DNA of 64,000 nucleotides, taken from positions 17,189,598 to 17,253,597 of the forward strand of contig NC_089321.1 in the NCBI RefSeq assembly GCF_036669915.1. Direction: 5' to 3'. How positions within the stretch are numbered: the first letter of the stretch is position 1; the number at the start of each line of letters is the position of its first letter. Shown here piece by piece: positions 43,501-55,580 of the stretch. This DNA is from Pocillopora verrucosa (taxonomy: Eukaryota; Cnidaria; Anthozoa; Scleractinia; Pocilloporidae). Both the position numbers and the translations under genes were made by a program. Below the pieces are notes generated by a model. The model made no database searches. It was given only the letters and a program-made list of their open reading frames with translations, and had not been told where the DNA came from.

Positions 43501-46300
43501 TAACGTAGTCCATTTTCTACCGTGGTCACGTGTAATTTTTTAGCAAATTATATAAGAGCAAGACTACTTGAATGTTACCAAATGTCGTCATCACACTGCA
43601 ATATTCAAATGAGGATCTTGGAAATTTTGACACGGAATTCCGAACTATGATTTAGAAAGCTATCCGATGGTGAGAGAAGCTAGAAGGGAGGGTTGGGACC
43701 CACCGACCCATGCCTGGATCCGCTCCTGATTGATATTTTTGGCTCTTAAAGGAGCCTTTTTTGCAGGTCCTGCGACGGTAGCATTACAGGCTTTCTAAGA
43801 TGGAAAGTCTTGGATCTAGTTTGGATAGATTTTTCACGACCATAGAGTTTCGAAATTGAATAATCGCGGCTGAAAAGTTGAGGTCTTACCGCGGAGAGTA
43901 AGAAATTGATTTATGTAAAATTGTGGTTATATATGGCACAAACACAATGAAAAAAGAAAGTCAATATTGAGTATCTAGCTATATCCTGGAAAATTTAGAT
44001 GGATGCCTTCATGTATATGAAATGTCTTAAAAGTAGGACCTGCAATCCGAGCCTACTAAAAGCTGTAAAAGCTTTCAGTGGAAGTAGATGTTCAGAATGA
44101 TTATTTATTACAGGCCCTCTATGTGCACTACACTCCCCCCCCATGATTTCATAAGTACCTGCTTTAGCAGCCTTAAAAGATTTGCAAACGATTGCATGAT
44201 GTTGTTGTGCCTCAAAAGTTTCAAAATTTCAAACAAGGGGTTTATAAAAAATACTTATTTCAATCCTGGGTGGCATCAGCCGACAGTAAAAGCATCTGAC
44301 CTGGCTGTACGGTGAAAGACTATCTTTTGTTTTTCATTTACTTTGTTTTAACAAATTAACCATAATGGCTTTCCACGTAAAAAACATTTCTTTTTGGTAC
44401 TTCCATCTTCAAATTTTTTAATTTAACTTGTCGATACATACTTTCTAATTTCTTTTTTTTTGTGTGAGGATTACGTGGTTCTCAACGGTGATATTTACAA
44501 AACGTTCCAACTTTAAACAAAGGAAAAGTAATTAGGACCCCTTTATTCTTGTGAGGTGCCACAAAGAGACCTGAAAATTATCTTATTGTATAAAATTATG
44601 TTTTTTTCTTATCGAACATACTGAGATATTGGATAATTCACGAACATTCGCGAAAAGACATTTATCACCATCACAACTTTCTGTTATCCATAATTTAAAA
44701 TAATCTCAATTACATATACTCGTAACATCATAGAATTGAGCTTCCTGTCACTTCCATAGTAATCCAGTGATTATAATCGCATTAAAAAATACACATAAAA
44801 ATGAGGATAAAATATTTACCTTATTTCAATGAAATTTTGACAAAGTCTTTTGCAGGTCCCTAATTTTTGGGAGCTTAGCAATTTCAAGGGAAGTCAAGGG
44901 AAGTCAAGAAACACTGTAATATTCGCTTAGATGGTTGTGTGAGGGTAGAAGAAAACTGATCCTTGTAATTAAGGCCAAGAGATTATAAACTGTTCATGGA
45001 TAATCATTCGCTTGAACGGTTTGAAAACAACTAAAACGAGTCGGTTGGTTTGGTGACAATGTCCTGCAGAAAGAAAGTGCTAGATGCCTTAGTTCCTTGC
45101 GGAGTTAAACATGAAATGGGGACCCAACTTCAAATAGTTTAAGTTTGTTTAGAAGCAATTCGCTGGCTTCCTAGTACTAGGTCTGAATCCCCCCATCGTT
45201 TGCTCAAAATTATGGTTTAGCCTCACAACTGCACTTGAAAAGAAGGTTTTTATGGAAATGGATCCTAAAATGGAACGTAAAATGGAACCTAGGGGAGCCT
45301 GGTGAGCAGAACCCCAGCTCCCTCGGTGTCTCTCTTAATGCGCCCATGTTGTGTTCATGTTTTGGTGCAATGGAACTTTGAAAGCTGTGCGGTAAAGACC
45401 CCGTTTTTGTTAGCGTAAAGTTTTCCTAGTGTGAGGGGCATTTTAGACACAAACTACTTTCGCCTATACGTTGACATAATGTTAAAAACAGCTGCTAAGA
45501 TATTTTAGGCTTATCATTTACTGATAATCAATCATTAAAAACATGAAAGGAATAAGTATTGATAAACATTTTATATAGAGCTTGTGTATCTCCAGTCTTA
45601 CATGTTAAAAAATGGTTTTCAATTGACTATGAGGGTTTATTGTGTAATCACTTTTTTGTTTCCGCTGATCAGAGTAAAACTAAGTGCAGATTTTGAATTT
45701 TCATACGATCAGTTAGACCCAGTATCTCTTAATTCTGCTCTTCGGACCGACTTAATTTTCGCACTTAACAATTTTTTTTTTGCATGAAGCACATCGCACA
45801 TTGGCATTTGGGACAGAAAGAACAGCGGTAATCCGCATAAAAAAATGACGGATAATGACAAGGAAAAAGAGCCCGAGCACCAGTTTTAAGCGAGCGCTCT
45901 TCGAAGTCAGTTTAGTGTGGTTAGAGTCATTGATCAATTGTTCAAATGTTTGAAAGCCCTCGATTGATTCTCAGACACTCAGATTATGCAAAAAAAAAAA
46001 CTCTTCCTTAAAGATATCGTTAATTATTCGCTTCGTCGATTGGCATAGGTCTAATTTCTAATAAATGTTTTGCATTAAAAAAGATTTTGCGTGCATTATG
46101 CATAATCGAGTTATCAACCAACTAAATCCCAAAGTAACTAATTCAAGTACGAAAACAACTGAGAACCTCATAAATAATAAAGGAGTGGAGTATTTCAACG
46201 GAGATCAAACTTGAGCTGTCATATTTTGCGTGATGTTTCCCTCATGTTTGAAAAACTCACTGTGGCTGTTCGCTAGAGTTATAACTGGTGTTCTGAGAAC
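43500..46300. repeat. Duplicated upstream block U, copy 1
   Basis: Non-coding DNA upstream of the PAN-EGF gene. It recurs, with small insertions and deletions, at 55580-57850 (U2), partly at 54290-55140, and at 60540-62636 (U3, which lacks the part equal to about 43700-45350). Landmarks shared by the copies are GGAAATTTTGACACGGAATTC, CATACGATCAGTTAGACCC and TCTTAATTCTGCTCTT. In all copies the open frames are short and not conserved, so I call it non-coding. Confidence 0.7.
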
Positions 46301-49300
46301 ATGCTCTCTGTACTCTACTACTTCGTTCTCATTGTTTTGGCCTCCCTAATACCGGAAGGACAAGGTAAGATTTTACCACAGTTATGACTTTGTTATGGTT
46401 TGAGTATATTTCAAAGTTTACCAAGGCGATAAATTTTTTTTTTCAAAATTTTTTTGTTTACAACAACGGCTAAACTTACAATAATCGCACAAGCTTCTCC
46501 TACTAATATCAAATGTAATGAATTATTTCATCTAAATTCAAAAAGGAGGGGCGCTTATTGGAGTATCTTAAAGCAAAGTTAACTTTAGAAATAAAACAGT
46601 CACTGTCTCTTCAATGAATTGAAGTCTAGAGACGTGTTCGACTTTTTTGATTTGCACGATGGATGAGTTGAATACTATAAGATTGAGAGGCTCATTTAAA
46701 CTCAACTGAAATGGCTCGGCTTGTTCAACTAAAACTTTATACAGGAGTAAAGCTTTTAATTCTTAGTAAAGAAACCTTTTAATTCGTCACAGCAAAGCAA
46801 ACAAAACGCATTGTTAGAGCAGTGCTTCAAACTTGGCACTTAACATATTATCTGTGGAAAAACCTGACTTTTTTTGCACAATCAGCTCCAAAGTTGATCT
46901 AAGTTTTGGTTCATATTTCAAAAAACCTAAATCGAAGACTGAATTTGTGTATTCCAGCGAGTTGGTAGAACTATGGCATAAGTTATAATGATCCACCCCA
47001 GAAAGGAAGTTCTAACTTAGTCTGAGGCAAAAACAGGTGATTCAAATAAAATATTTGTTTAACAAAGACGATAGTTGACATTTTAGGATTTTTTTCTTCC
47101 GTCATACTCAATTATCCCCTTGGGGTGTGCATGCTCGAGGGTAAATTTCAGCGTTTCGCCTTTAGTGCTCGTTAATACACAGTATGCATAAAAAAACTTT
47201 TGTTACATCTTTAGAAGTAGAAAGCCAGGACATAGATAGTGTAAAAAGAGTTTGTCAAAATTGCTTGACGTACCATGGAGTTCATAAAGTTGAGAGGCTT
47301 GATTTTTATACGCGAGCGACTAATTTTGTTTCTCGCGCTTTTCATAATACGCATATTGGTCGAAAGCTGAAGTCACGCGACATAAAAACAAACGCTTCTC
47401 ATGAATTGACCAAACAAAAAACTTCACGACACGTTCCGATAATACCTTTTTTAAAAGAACCAAACATGCTCAAACGAGAGGACCATTGATAAACACGACT
47501 TACTCTATATATCAACAAAGTTGTTTATGGATTTCGGGAACAATCGATCGATCACGATAGCTGATCACAAACCAAGGAAGATAAACATGATAAGTCAGAT
47601 TATTAATATAAATCACTCTCCTGGTGTTAAAACAAAGCAATAATTCAGCAGTAACACTGCTCTACAATTCCAGTCTCAGTAGAGGTGCTCAATGCCAAAT
47701 AGCAACTTTCTTAATATAATTGTTCACCAGGCAACTTCCGCAATTTGAAGTTTACCAGTTTTCCTAAACCTGGCTACAGGTTGGAGATCACACGGTTCGA
47801 ACTATTGAAGTATTCGACGAGGATCTCTGCAGGTTACAATGCTATCTGGAACCTAACTGTGTCAGTTATAACTTCCATAAGCTAAGACAGGCGTCTGGAA
47901 CACACAAGTGTGATCTGAATAACGCGACCATTGAACACGATGGAGAACTGGTAAAAAACGAAAAAGTTACATTTACCGCGGAGCTGAGGAGGATGACGTT
48001 TTTAAGCCAAGAGTATGAGATTTTTACTCGTTGAGGCTTTTTAAAAGACTAAGACTAAGCATCCCTCAGCCTCTGCCACTCCTCTAAATTCTCCTTCCAC
48101 CCACCAGAATATAGGTTACGATAATTGAACGTTTAAATTTTGAAATAAAGAATTAAGAGAGGCATATTTTGTTATTTAAGAATGACCGCTTCTGGAGCTG
48201 TTTTTATACATTTATAAGATACACGCAGATTTTGCTCTCGCTCTGAACAGTGCCACGCTTGGAACGGGAACAAATGTGCTCAACACAAACATTTGCGTAA
48301 ATAACAAAAAAGCTTGCGCGAAATACATGGACATGATGGAAGACGCGCAGATTTCACAAACATGCATAACATTCAGAACTCGCAAAAACATGAATGCACG
48401 CAGCAGAAGACAACAAACATTGAAGTGGTAGTGGTCATTCTTTTTCTTCTTAAGAATGCTTGCGCCAGTAATCCTTGCAGAAATAATGCAACATGCCAAG
48501 CTGGCTTTACACACAGAGATTATCAGTGTTTTGTGTGCTTTTGGGATCTGGATTTGAAGGCCACGATTGTGATAAAGGTGAGGAATCCTCTAAATTTTTT
48601 TGTAGTCAGTAAAATGAATGTGTGGCCATTTCTTATCTGACAACGGGGAACGTTAGCATGGAGGCGAAAACACTTGCGGCCAGAGCACGTCAAATACACA
48701 CAAACCCTTATAAATGTGGCGCTCATTTTGTTGTCTCAGACATAGATGAGTGTTCTAGTGTGAAACAAACTGTGATGAGAATGCGGAGTATAACAATACC
48801 CTGGGATCTTACAAGTGCATCTGTAAAGATGGATTTCATGGAAATGGAACTAACTGCAAAGGTAATTTAGTTGTATCAAGTGAGTTGATAACGTAAAATA
48901 GGCCATTGTTGCGAGTTTAAAATCTGAAGTTTCGAGCGCGTTAGTCCTTCGTCAGAGCAAATGGGGGAATTATGGGTTGTGTGTCTGTTTATATGCGGAA
49001 TATGGAGTTACGCTATTGGACGGGAACATGGTAACGAGAAAATTAGAATAAAGTAGCTGACTATAACATCCCAAAAATCTACTAAAGTAAACAAACGAGA
49101 AAACAATAAAAAACCACAAAACACAAGATAACAAAATAAAAAACAGGTTCCGTATAAAAGATGCTTCTTTTTTATCTCTAGACTTGGACGAATGTGCTGA
49201 GGGAACACACAACTGTGTGATGAATGCTGAGTGTAACAATACCTGGCATCGTACAACTGCACGTGTAAAGATGGATTTCGTGGAAATGGAACTAGCTGCA

Positions 49301-51992
49301 AAGGTAATTTGGTATCATCAAGTGAGTTGATAACGTAAAATAGGCCACTGTTGCGAGTTTAAAATCTAAAGTTTCGAGCGTTAGTCCTTCGTCAGAGCAA
49401 ATGGGGGAATTGTGGGTTGTGTGTCTGTTTATATGCGGAATATGGAGTTACACTATTGGTGGGAGCATGGTAACGATACAACAAAAATAAAATAGTTGAC
49501 TGTAAGATCTCAAAAAAAATTAAAGCAAACAAACGAGAAAACAACAACACCACAAAACACGAGAAAAAAAACAAAACAGGTTCCGTATAAAAAGATGCTT
49601 CTTTTTTAATTCTCAAGACTTGGACGAATGTGCTGACGGAACACACAACTGTGATGTGAATGCTGAGTGTAACAATACCCGGGGATCGTACAATGCAAGT
49701 GTAAAGATGGATTTCGTGGAAATGGAACCAAATGCACAGGTAACTGTTTATAACATATCATTCTATCTTATCTCTCCATATTTTTCTGGTGGACATAGCA
49801 CCAGACTTAAACTTGTACAAGAGTGTAATGTCCCTAATTTCTGTACGGTATTCTACCGGCAGCAGGCCCAGCAGAACGAGCCCATCAGCATAAGAGACGT
49901 TATTCAGTGGGTAATTAAGAATAAAACTTAGTCAGAGACCTTTGGATTTTCTCAATTAATGCTCCATGTATGACTGTATAATAAAGAGACCCATAGGCAG
50001 GAGCATTATTCAAGTTTGGGTCTGACCACAGGACAGCACAGCAGCTTCCTTATCTAAACGTCATTGACATCGCGGAAAACTCGCCTGATTCACGAAAGGT
50101 TTTGTTGGCCTTTGAGGTGATTTCTCTGCATGCTCTGCCCATTGGAGATCACGGGAATCAGTGATGCTTAGGTCTTAAGCGTAAGGTACACACTCGAGCG
50201 ATGTCCATCAAGGTCAACCAGGAGTTTTCTTCTTAAAGATGTGAACGAATTTGCATTTTGCAGCGTTGAAAGCTATGCAGCTTGGTAAATTTACCAGTTT
50301 CCGAGGAGTTACCAGCAAGAGTGACAGCATATTTGCGGTTGAAAGTAGATTCTATGTTCATTACCAGAGCCAGTGCGAAGATACCGTCATGAAGATAACC
50401 ATATCTGCCGAATTTACAGGAATACTTTTTTTTAGTGGGATTAGCTGGTGTGCAACTTCGTTGGCAATACCCAAAGCGAATTTGACAATTAATTTCTTAG
50501 CAGTACGATGCAAATTTACCCCTTTCATTTTTGCGATAACTTTCCCTTTCATTTTGCGATATACAGGATTTACAGCAGTGTTTACAACTCTTGGTAAGAG
50601 TGGAACTACGGGTCCAGTCCAAATTGGAAGTCACTACGCAGGTCAGGATCACGACGGGCAAAGTTACATTGTCCAGCGGTATTCAACAATGGACTGTGCC
50701 ACACACTGGCGAATACAGAATAGAAGCAATAGGAGCCTCAGGGGGGTACGGTGAGGACAGTATCATCAAGAACGGTGGAAGAGGGGCACGAATGATTGGA
50801 AACTTTATTTTGACCAAAGATGAGATCATTCATATACTTGTTGGTCAAAAGGGGAAAAAGAAGGAAAAAAAACTTAAAAACTGCTGGAGGTGGTGGAGGT
50901 ACATTTGTTGTGAGACGAAACAAACACGCCTTTAATCATAGCTGGAGGTGGAGGGGGAATCAAAAATATGTCAGAACAACATCCGGGATGTGATGCGTCC
51001 CATAAACACCACTGCAAATGCAGGGAACAACTCGCCACTGGGATCAGGGGAATAGAAGGACAAGGAGGACTTACTAATGGTGTGAATTCTGGTTGGTGGA
51101 GAATTTGCTTTTTATAATATACTGAGAAATTTGTTGCATTCTACTGCCATCCTTCACTATCTCTAACCCAATGATAGAGTAAGTCGCTGATAATCAGATT
51201 TTGAAGGATGTATAAAAACCGTAATTATCAAAATTCTCAATGTTAATTTTAGTTATTAATTAAGATTTTTCTTTGATGATTCTTGGAAGTGCCTCCTACA
51301 AGACTTAAGATTCTGTTAAATTTTGCTCTTTTCTTTTCAAATTTCCTGCATATTTATATAATTATCGACATCGATCCGCGAATATACCGCAGGAGATGAC
51401 ATCGAAAAACTTGACAAGCTTCTCATTCGTCAGTTGCGGATCTGGATTAAACAGAAGCATTAAATAAAGAGTTAATTGCAGCATTTTTACGCTGACTTTT
51501 GTCCTCATAAGCTTTTTTGTTACTAACAATCTCCACTAATTAAACTTTCCAAAAATCAAGAACTAAAGTACAGTTTCGGAACACTGCGGATCGTCGTTTG
51601 ATCGCAAGAAATTAAATTTATGGGTGCTATTTGTAAGAGAATCACTGATCACTTTTTGATTGTACTGTAGGTGGTGGTGGTGGCGGCTTCCATAGTAATG
51701 GACATGATGCAACGAGCTCTGGTAAAGGAGGGGGAAAAGGAGGTTCAGGATATCTTCAGGGGGGGGGAAGGGTGGAGGGTTTTTTGGTGGGTTCGGAGGT
51801 GGCGGTGGTTTACATTTTTTCAACAAGGGACCGGGCGGTGGTGGTGGTTACACTGGGGGAAGTGGCGGGGCTAATGATGATATTTCCTGTGGGGGAGGGG
51901 GAGGATCTTTTAACAATGGAACAAATCAACAAAATGAATGTTGCTATAATAGCGCTGGTCATGGTTGGGTAAATATTACATTTCTCCGATGA
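46301..51992 (+). CDS. Secreted PAN-EGF-glycine-rich protein, frame-broken
   Basis: Exons I can place: 46301-46364 (signal peptide MLSVLYYFVLIVLASLIPEG), 47731-48012 (PAN/apple domain, with DLCRLQCYLEPNCVSYNF and CDLNNAT), 48455-48577, 48740-48861, 49182-49303 and 49618-49739 (EGF-like, three of them calcium-binding D-(I/L)-DEC type), 50567-51079 and 51671-51992 (ALK/LTK-like glycine-rich domain: QQWTVPHTGEYRIEAIGASGG, GGGGGYTGGSGG, GHGWVNITFLR then TGA). Most junctions are canonical and phase 1. Yet each exon after the first contains at least one single-base frame break (for example near 47785, 47970, 48535, 48762, 49240, 49693, 50661, 50870, 50932 and 51768). Cysteines and splice sites are conserved, so the breaks may be assembly errors. 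The intact form would be an extracellular or matrix protein of a kind common in anthozoans; the role is unknown. Confidence 0.7.
46365..47730 (+). other. Intron 1 of the PAN-EGF gene
   Basis: The donor GTAAGA and the acceptor TTGTTCACCAG are shared exactly with the second gene copy at 62704-63999. A 101-codon frame at 47184-47489 is not kept open in that copy, so I treat it as chance. Confidence 0.7.
48862..49181 (+). repeat. Duplicated EGF intron with family E repeat, copy 1
   Basis: This intron and the next (49304-49617) are near-identical over most of their length, including the GTTTCGAGCG...TTAGTCCTTCGTCAGAGC block and GGTTCCGTATAAAAGATGC before the acceptor. With the flanking EGF exons this defines a tandem repeat unit of about 436-442 bp. 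Confidence 0.8.
49304..49617 (+). repeat. Duplicated EGF intron with family E repeat, copy 2
   Basis: The second copy of the intron at 48862-49181. It differs by scattered substitutions and small indels only, so the exon-intron unit was duplicated recently compared with the other exons. Confidence 0.8.
49740..50566 (+). other. Intron between the EGF and glycine-rich exons
   Basis: Donor GTAACT, acceptor ATATACAG. A 167-codon frame starting at 50251 overlaps its right part, but only its final third (from GFTAVFTTLGKSG at 50567) has the glycine-rich domain's lead-in. The remainder has no motif. I see no further EGF-like exon. Confidence 0.5.
51080..51670 (+). other. Last intron of the PAN-EGF gene
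   Basis: Donor GTGTGAATT, acceptor TACTGTAG, joining AAT G|GT in phase 1 within the glycine-rich domain. AT-rich; nothing else is seen. Confidence 0.6.
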
Positions 51993-52079
51993 AGAGCACA
52001 TAGCAACTCTTGTTAACGTGCACAAAAAAAGTTGTCGGTCAGTTTTTAATATTCTTGTGCATTTCAATCATCCATATTT

Positions 52080-54290
52080 CCTCGAATAAGCACCGGCTCT
52101 TATTCAAAATTTAAGCTTAAAGGGGAAGGGGGGGTCGCTTTACTAAGAAACTATTCTAGCTGCAGCTCAGAATGTTGTATATAACGTGGAGAATAAAATA
52201 TAGTTTTTCCTCGTATCCCAACTTTTTTGAAAAGCGAGAAAAAAGGAGGGGGACTCTTGTTTCATATTATGGGGTGGTGCCTATGAGGGAGGGGGCTTAT
52301 GTAGCGTTGGTGTGGTTCCTCGAGGAAAGACGGTGTTACATATATCTAAAAGTATTTTTCAATTGACTGGTGAAAGTTTTACATAGAAAATCACTTTTTT
52401 TTCCTTTGATCCGCATACACAAAACGAACTCAAGTTTTAATTTTTACTAACGACCATTTAGGCCCATTATTTGGCTTTGTTCCGCCCTTGGGGCCGCCTG
52501 AATTATCCTCTGCCAGTGACGCTTTTTGTAAATTACCCTAAAACATAAGGGTTCGGTTTGTGTTTATTGTATGGCGTCCTTGGTTACTATATCAACCAGA
52601 ATCCCCATGTTAAATGTTAAAGTATTTTTACGATTTCCAATCAAGTGGAAAACGTTCTCCTTCACCTCTAACGGTTCCTGCAAAATGGAAAACCGGCACA
52701 GGGTTGATACTGACTTGTAAGATTTGACCATGATCAGTGTTGTGTTGTCCCTGAGGTATACAGGTGGGGAGAGAGGGTAAACAAAGGACAATATTTACAG
52801 ATATTAACATATGTTACTAACAGATGTTAAGCGAGTTTGAGTCTGCGGCGTTTTAAAACCTAGACTCAGTCATCGTTTAAAGTGGTCCGGATGAAATTCC
52901 ACCAGACCTGTTTCCTTTTTCCATAATGCAGGGTAGAAGAGCAGTTATATATACCAATTTTTCTTAGTTGCTAGAGATTGTTATTTCCATGATCAACATC
53001 CAGTATAAGTTTCAAAAGGCACTTGTTGCTCGTTCACTGAAGTGGAGGAGCATGCTATAATTAGCAGATTGAGAAAAGACGTTTTGTGCTTGAAAACGAC
53101 TAGAAATTACATGTTTGAAAATTTTCATGTTAGAAAGCCTGATGCTCTCAGTTTTAAGAAAAGTTTTGGATAGAATAGTGTTTGCTCATAACCTTAATTT
53201 AATTCACTATGGTAAATTTTGATAACCATAGTTGATTTTAGTCAATAAACGAATTTTTTCCCGGTATTTATAGTTGTTTTGGGGTTGTATGTTATTGTCA
53301 GAACTCTGGATTATAGTATTTGAGACTTCTGTAGTGTCCCAGCGAAATTCCTTTGAAATTGGCTATCTTTTCAAAAGGTCACAACAACTAGCGAGAATAT
53401 GAGTTACTTTCAGTCTCCTTCGCAGACCTTCTCTTGGCCTAGGAGACTGGGCGGACTATAACTCAGCGCACTTAGTAATATTCAAGTAGGCAAAAAAGCT
53501 AGCGATAGGTAGGGAGGGGGGGAGGGGCGAGTTCAATGTTGGTCCTCCTATGTTTTTGTCAATGTTCTGTTACTTGCTTTAAGATAACGCAGCCACAAGT
53601 TTGACGCTTAAACTATAACACCTGGGGTGGGGTGGAGCACTTTTTTATTCGTATCACCAAAAGTGGCTCAAATGGGGTCGACAATTGGCGAAAGAATCGA
53701 CTGTCACGGGTAGGGTTGGTATATCGCCAGGACTTTCTGTTTCCTTCACTTCCATCCACTTCCATTCCTCTTTCAGAGTGAGGCAGAACGTCAGACCTAT
53801 CGTCAGAACAGTTGAAACGCAGGACCTTCACGCAAGACTTGTTGAACATGGCTATACTCGAGACGGCATCTTTACTACAGGCTTTTAAACACTCCAGTCA
53901 TCTGAAATAGATACCTTTGCCTTTTTACTTTCCCATGCGTTATGTGTCATAACTAGCTCATGATGGCCGTATGTCCAGAGAATTACTTTAGTTTTCAAGG
54001 CCGAGGAGTTCAAACCACAAATATTAATTAACCTCAATCATGACTTTTCGAAGGGTTAAACCATTTTGCAACGCTAGCCTGGTATTCCCTTTGCACCGGC
54101 AGACGATTCCGGCTATTGCTATGAAAAACCTCAAATTGTCGACACTCACAACAAGTGTCCGGCTTTTATTTCCACATTGATAACAAACGTCCGTGCCCCC
54201 CTTCCCCTGCCCGGCCACACAGAAAGGACCATAAGTTAATAATTAAAGGTAACACCAACGTTTGCTCTTTACGACTTTACGACTTAGAAA
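52080..54290. repeat. Duplicated downstream block D, copy 1
   Basis: Non-coding DNA downstream of the PAN-EGF gene, matching 57880-60540 (D2) in order. Shared landmarks are CGTTCTCCTTCACCTCTAACGG, GCAAAATGGAAAACCGGCAC, CATAATGCAGGGTAGAAGAG and GGTATATCGCCAGGA. It contains the family F repeat at its left end. Short open frames are not preserved between copies. Confidence 0.7.
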
Positions 54291-55580
54291 AATCCGTGAT
54301 ATTGACAGTGTGCATGTGTTATTTTCCAGCAGAATGATTTAAGAAGCAAGAATACCTTTGAATGTTACAAAATGTCGCCATCACCACATTGTCTTATCTC
54401 ACTCGTGAATCCTTGAAATTTTAAACATGTGCAATATTTTATGTAGGATCCTGGAAATTTTGACACGGAATTCCGAACACTTGATGTCAGAAAGCAAACA
54501 ACTCTTTCACGTTGTAGCCCAATATAAACATGACAATCATAATCAAGAGTAAATATTTGATATTTCATATTGATTGGTATAACCAGGTCAAATGCAATCT
54601 TGTAGTTGCAAGAATTTAGGGGTCATACAAGTAGCCAAAAAAAAACAAATTCCACTCATGCCACAGGGCCGATGGTGATAGAAGAGAGTTGTTGGGACCC
54701 ACCGACCAATCCCCTAAAGTCCGCCCTTGATTGGTGGATTTTTTGGCTCCTAAAGGAGCAGTTTTGCGGGTCCTTTAATGGAAGAACGTCTATCCCCATC
54801 ACAACGTTCCTGTTATCCAGAATTTACAATAATATCCATTACATATACTCGTGACATCATAGAATTAAGCTTGCCTTTCACTTCAGCATATGTAATGTTC
54901 ATAGTCTAGTGGTAATAATCACAGTCGAAAATAACACAACAATGAGAATAAAATATTTACCTATTTCAAAAAAATTGGCAAAGTCTTATTGTAGGTCCGT
55001 AAGTAAAAAGTTCCATTCTTGAGAGTCAAGCAAGTTCAGAAGAAGTAAAAAAACCCTAATATTCGCTGAGATGGTTGAGTAAGGTTATACGAAACCTCAG
55101 CCTTGTAGTTATGGGCAAGAGTGCTTGAAAACGTCAAATTTTTGAAATTCACCACTTACCGGCTATTTATGTCCAAATTGATAACAAAATTCGTGCTTTT
55201 CCCCTACCCAGCCGCCAACACAACAGATTCTAATTGAAAGGAATAACTAACTTTGCTGTCTTACCTGTTCTTGTAGTTCTTTTGATTTAGTTGTGATAAT
55301 TTCAAGTTTAGTTCCCAAGTCGCTCCATTCTAAATTTGTTGGTTCGCCTTTCGTTTATATCAGGTATCACTTTCAATGTACGATACTCATTTTTCTAAGA
55401 CTAGAAGTTTTTTGCTGAAGGAATTCTGCTAGATCGGTCCAGGTATCTGAACACGGAAAGGACCATAAGTTATTGAATTAAAATACATACCGTTTGCTAG
55501 GAATAAATAGATAACGGCAGCAATATAGGACAGTTGCCTTATCGTAGGAGAGTGTTTGATGCATTTAAAAAACCTTTGCG
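54290..55580. repeat. Rearranged partial copies of blocks U and D
   Basis: 54290-55140 matches parts of block U (the start, a short piece around 43720, then from about 44660 to 45000) with internal deletions. 55140-55580 resembles the right end of block D (CGGCTATTTATGTCCAAATTG, GGACCATAAGTTATTGA). It looks like the scar of earlier unequal exchange in the array. Confidence 0.5.

Noticed and set aside
47184..47489. 101-codon frame in intron 1 of the PAN-EGF gene
   Set aside because: The collinear intron of the second copy (about 63460-63740) does not keep the frame open.
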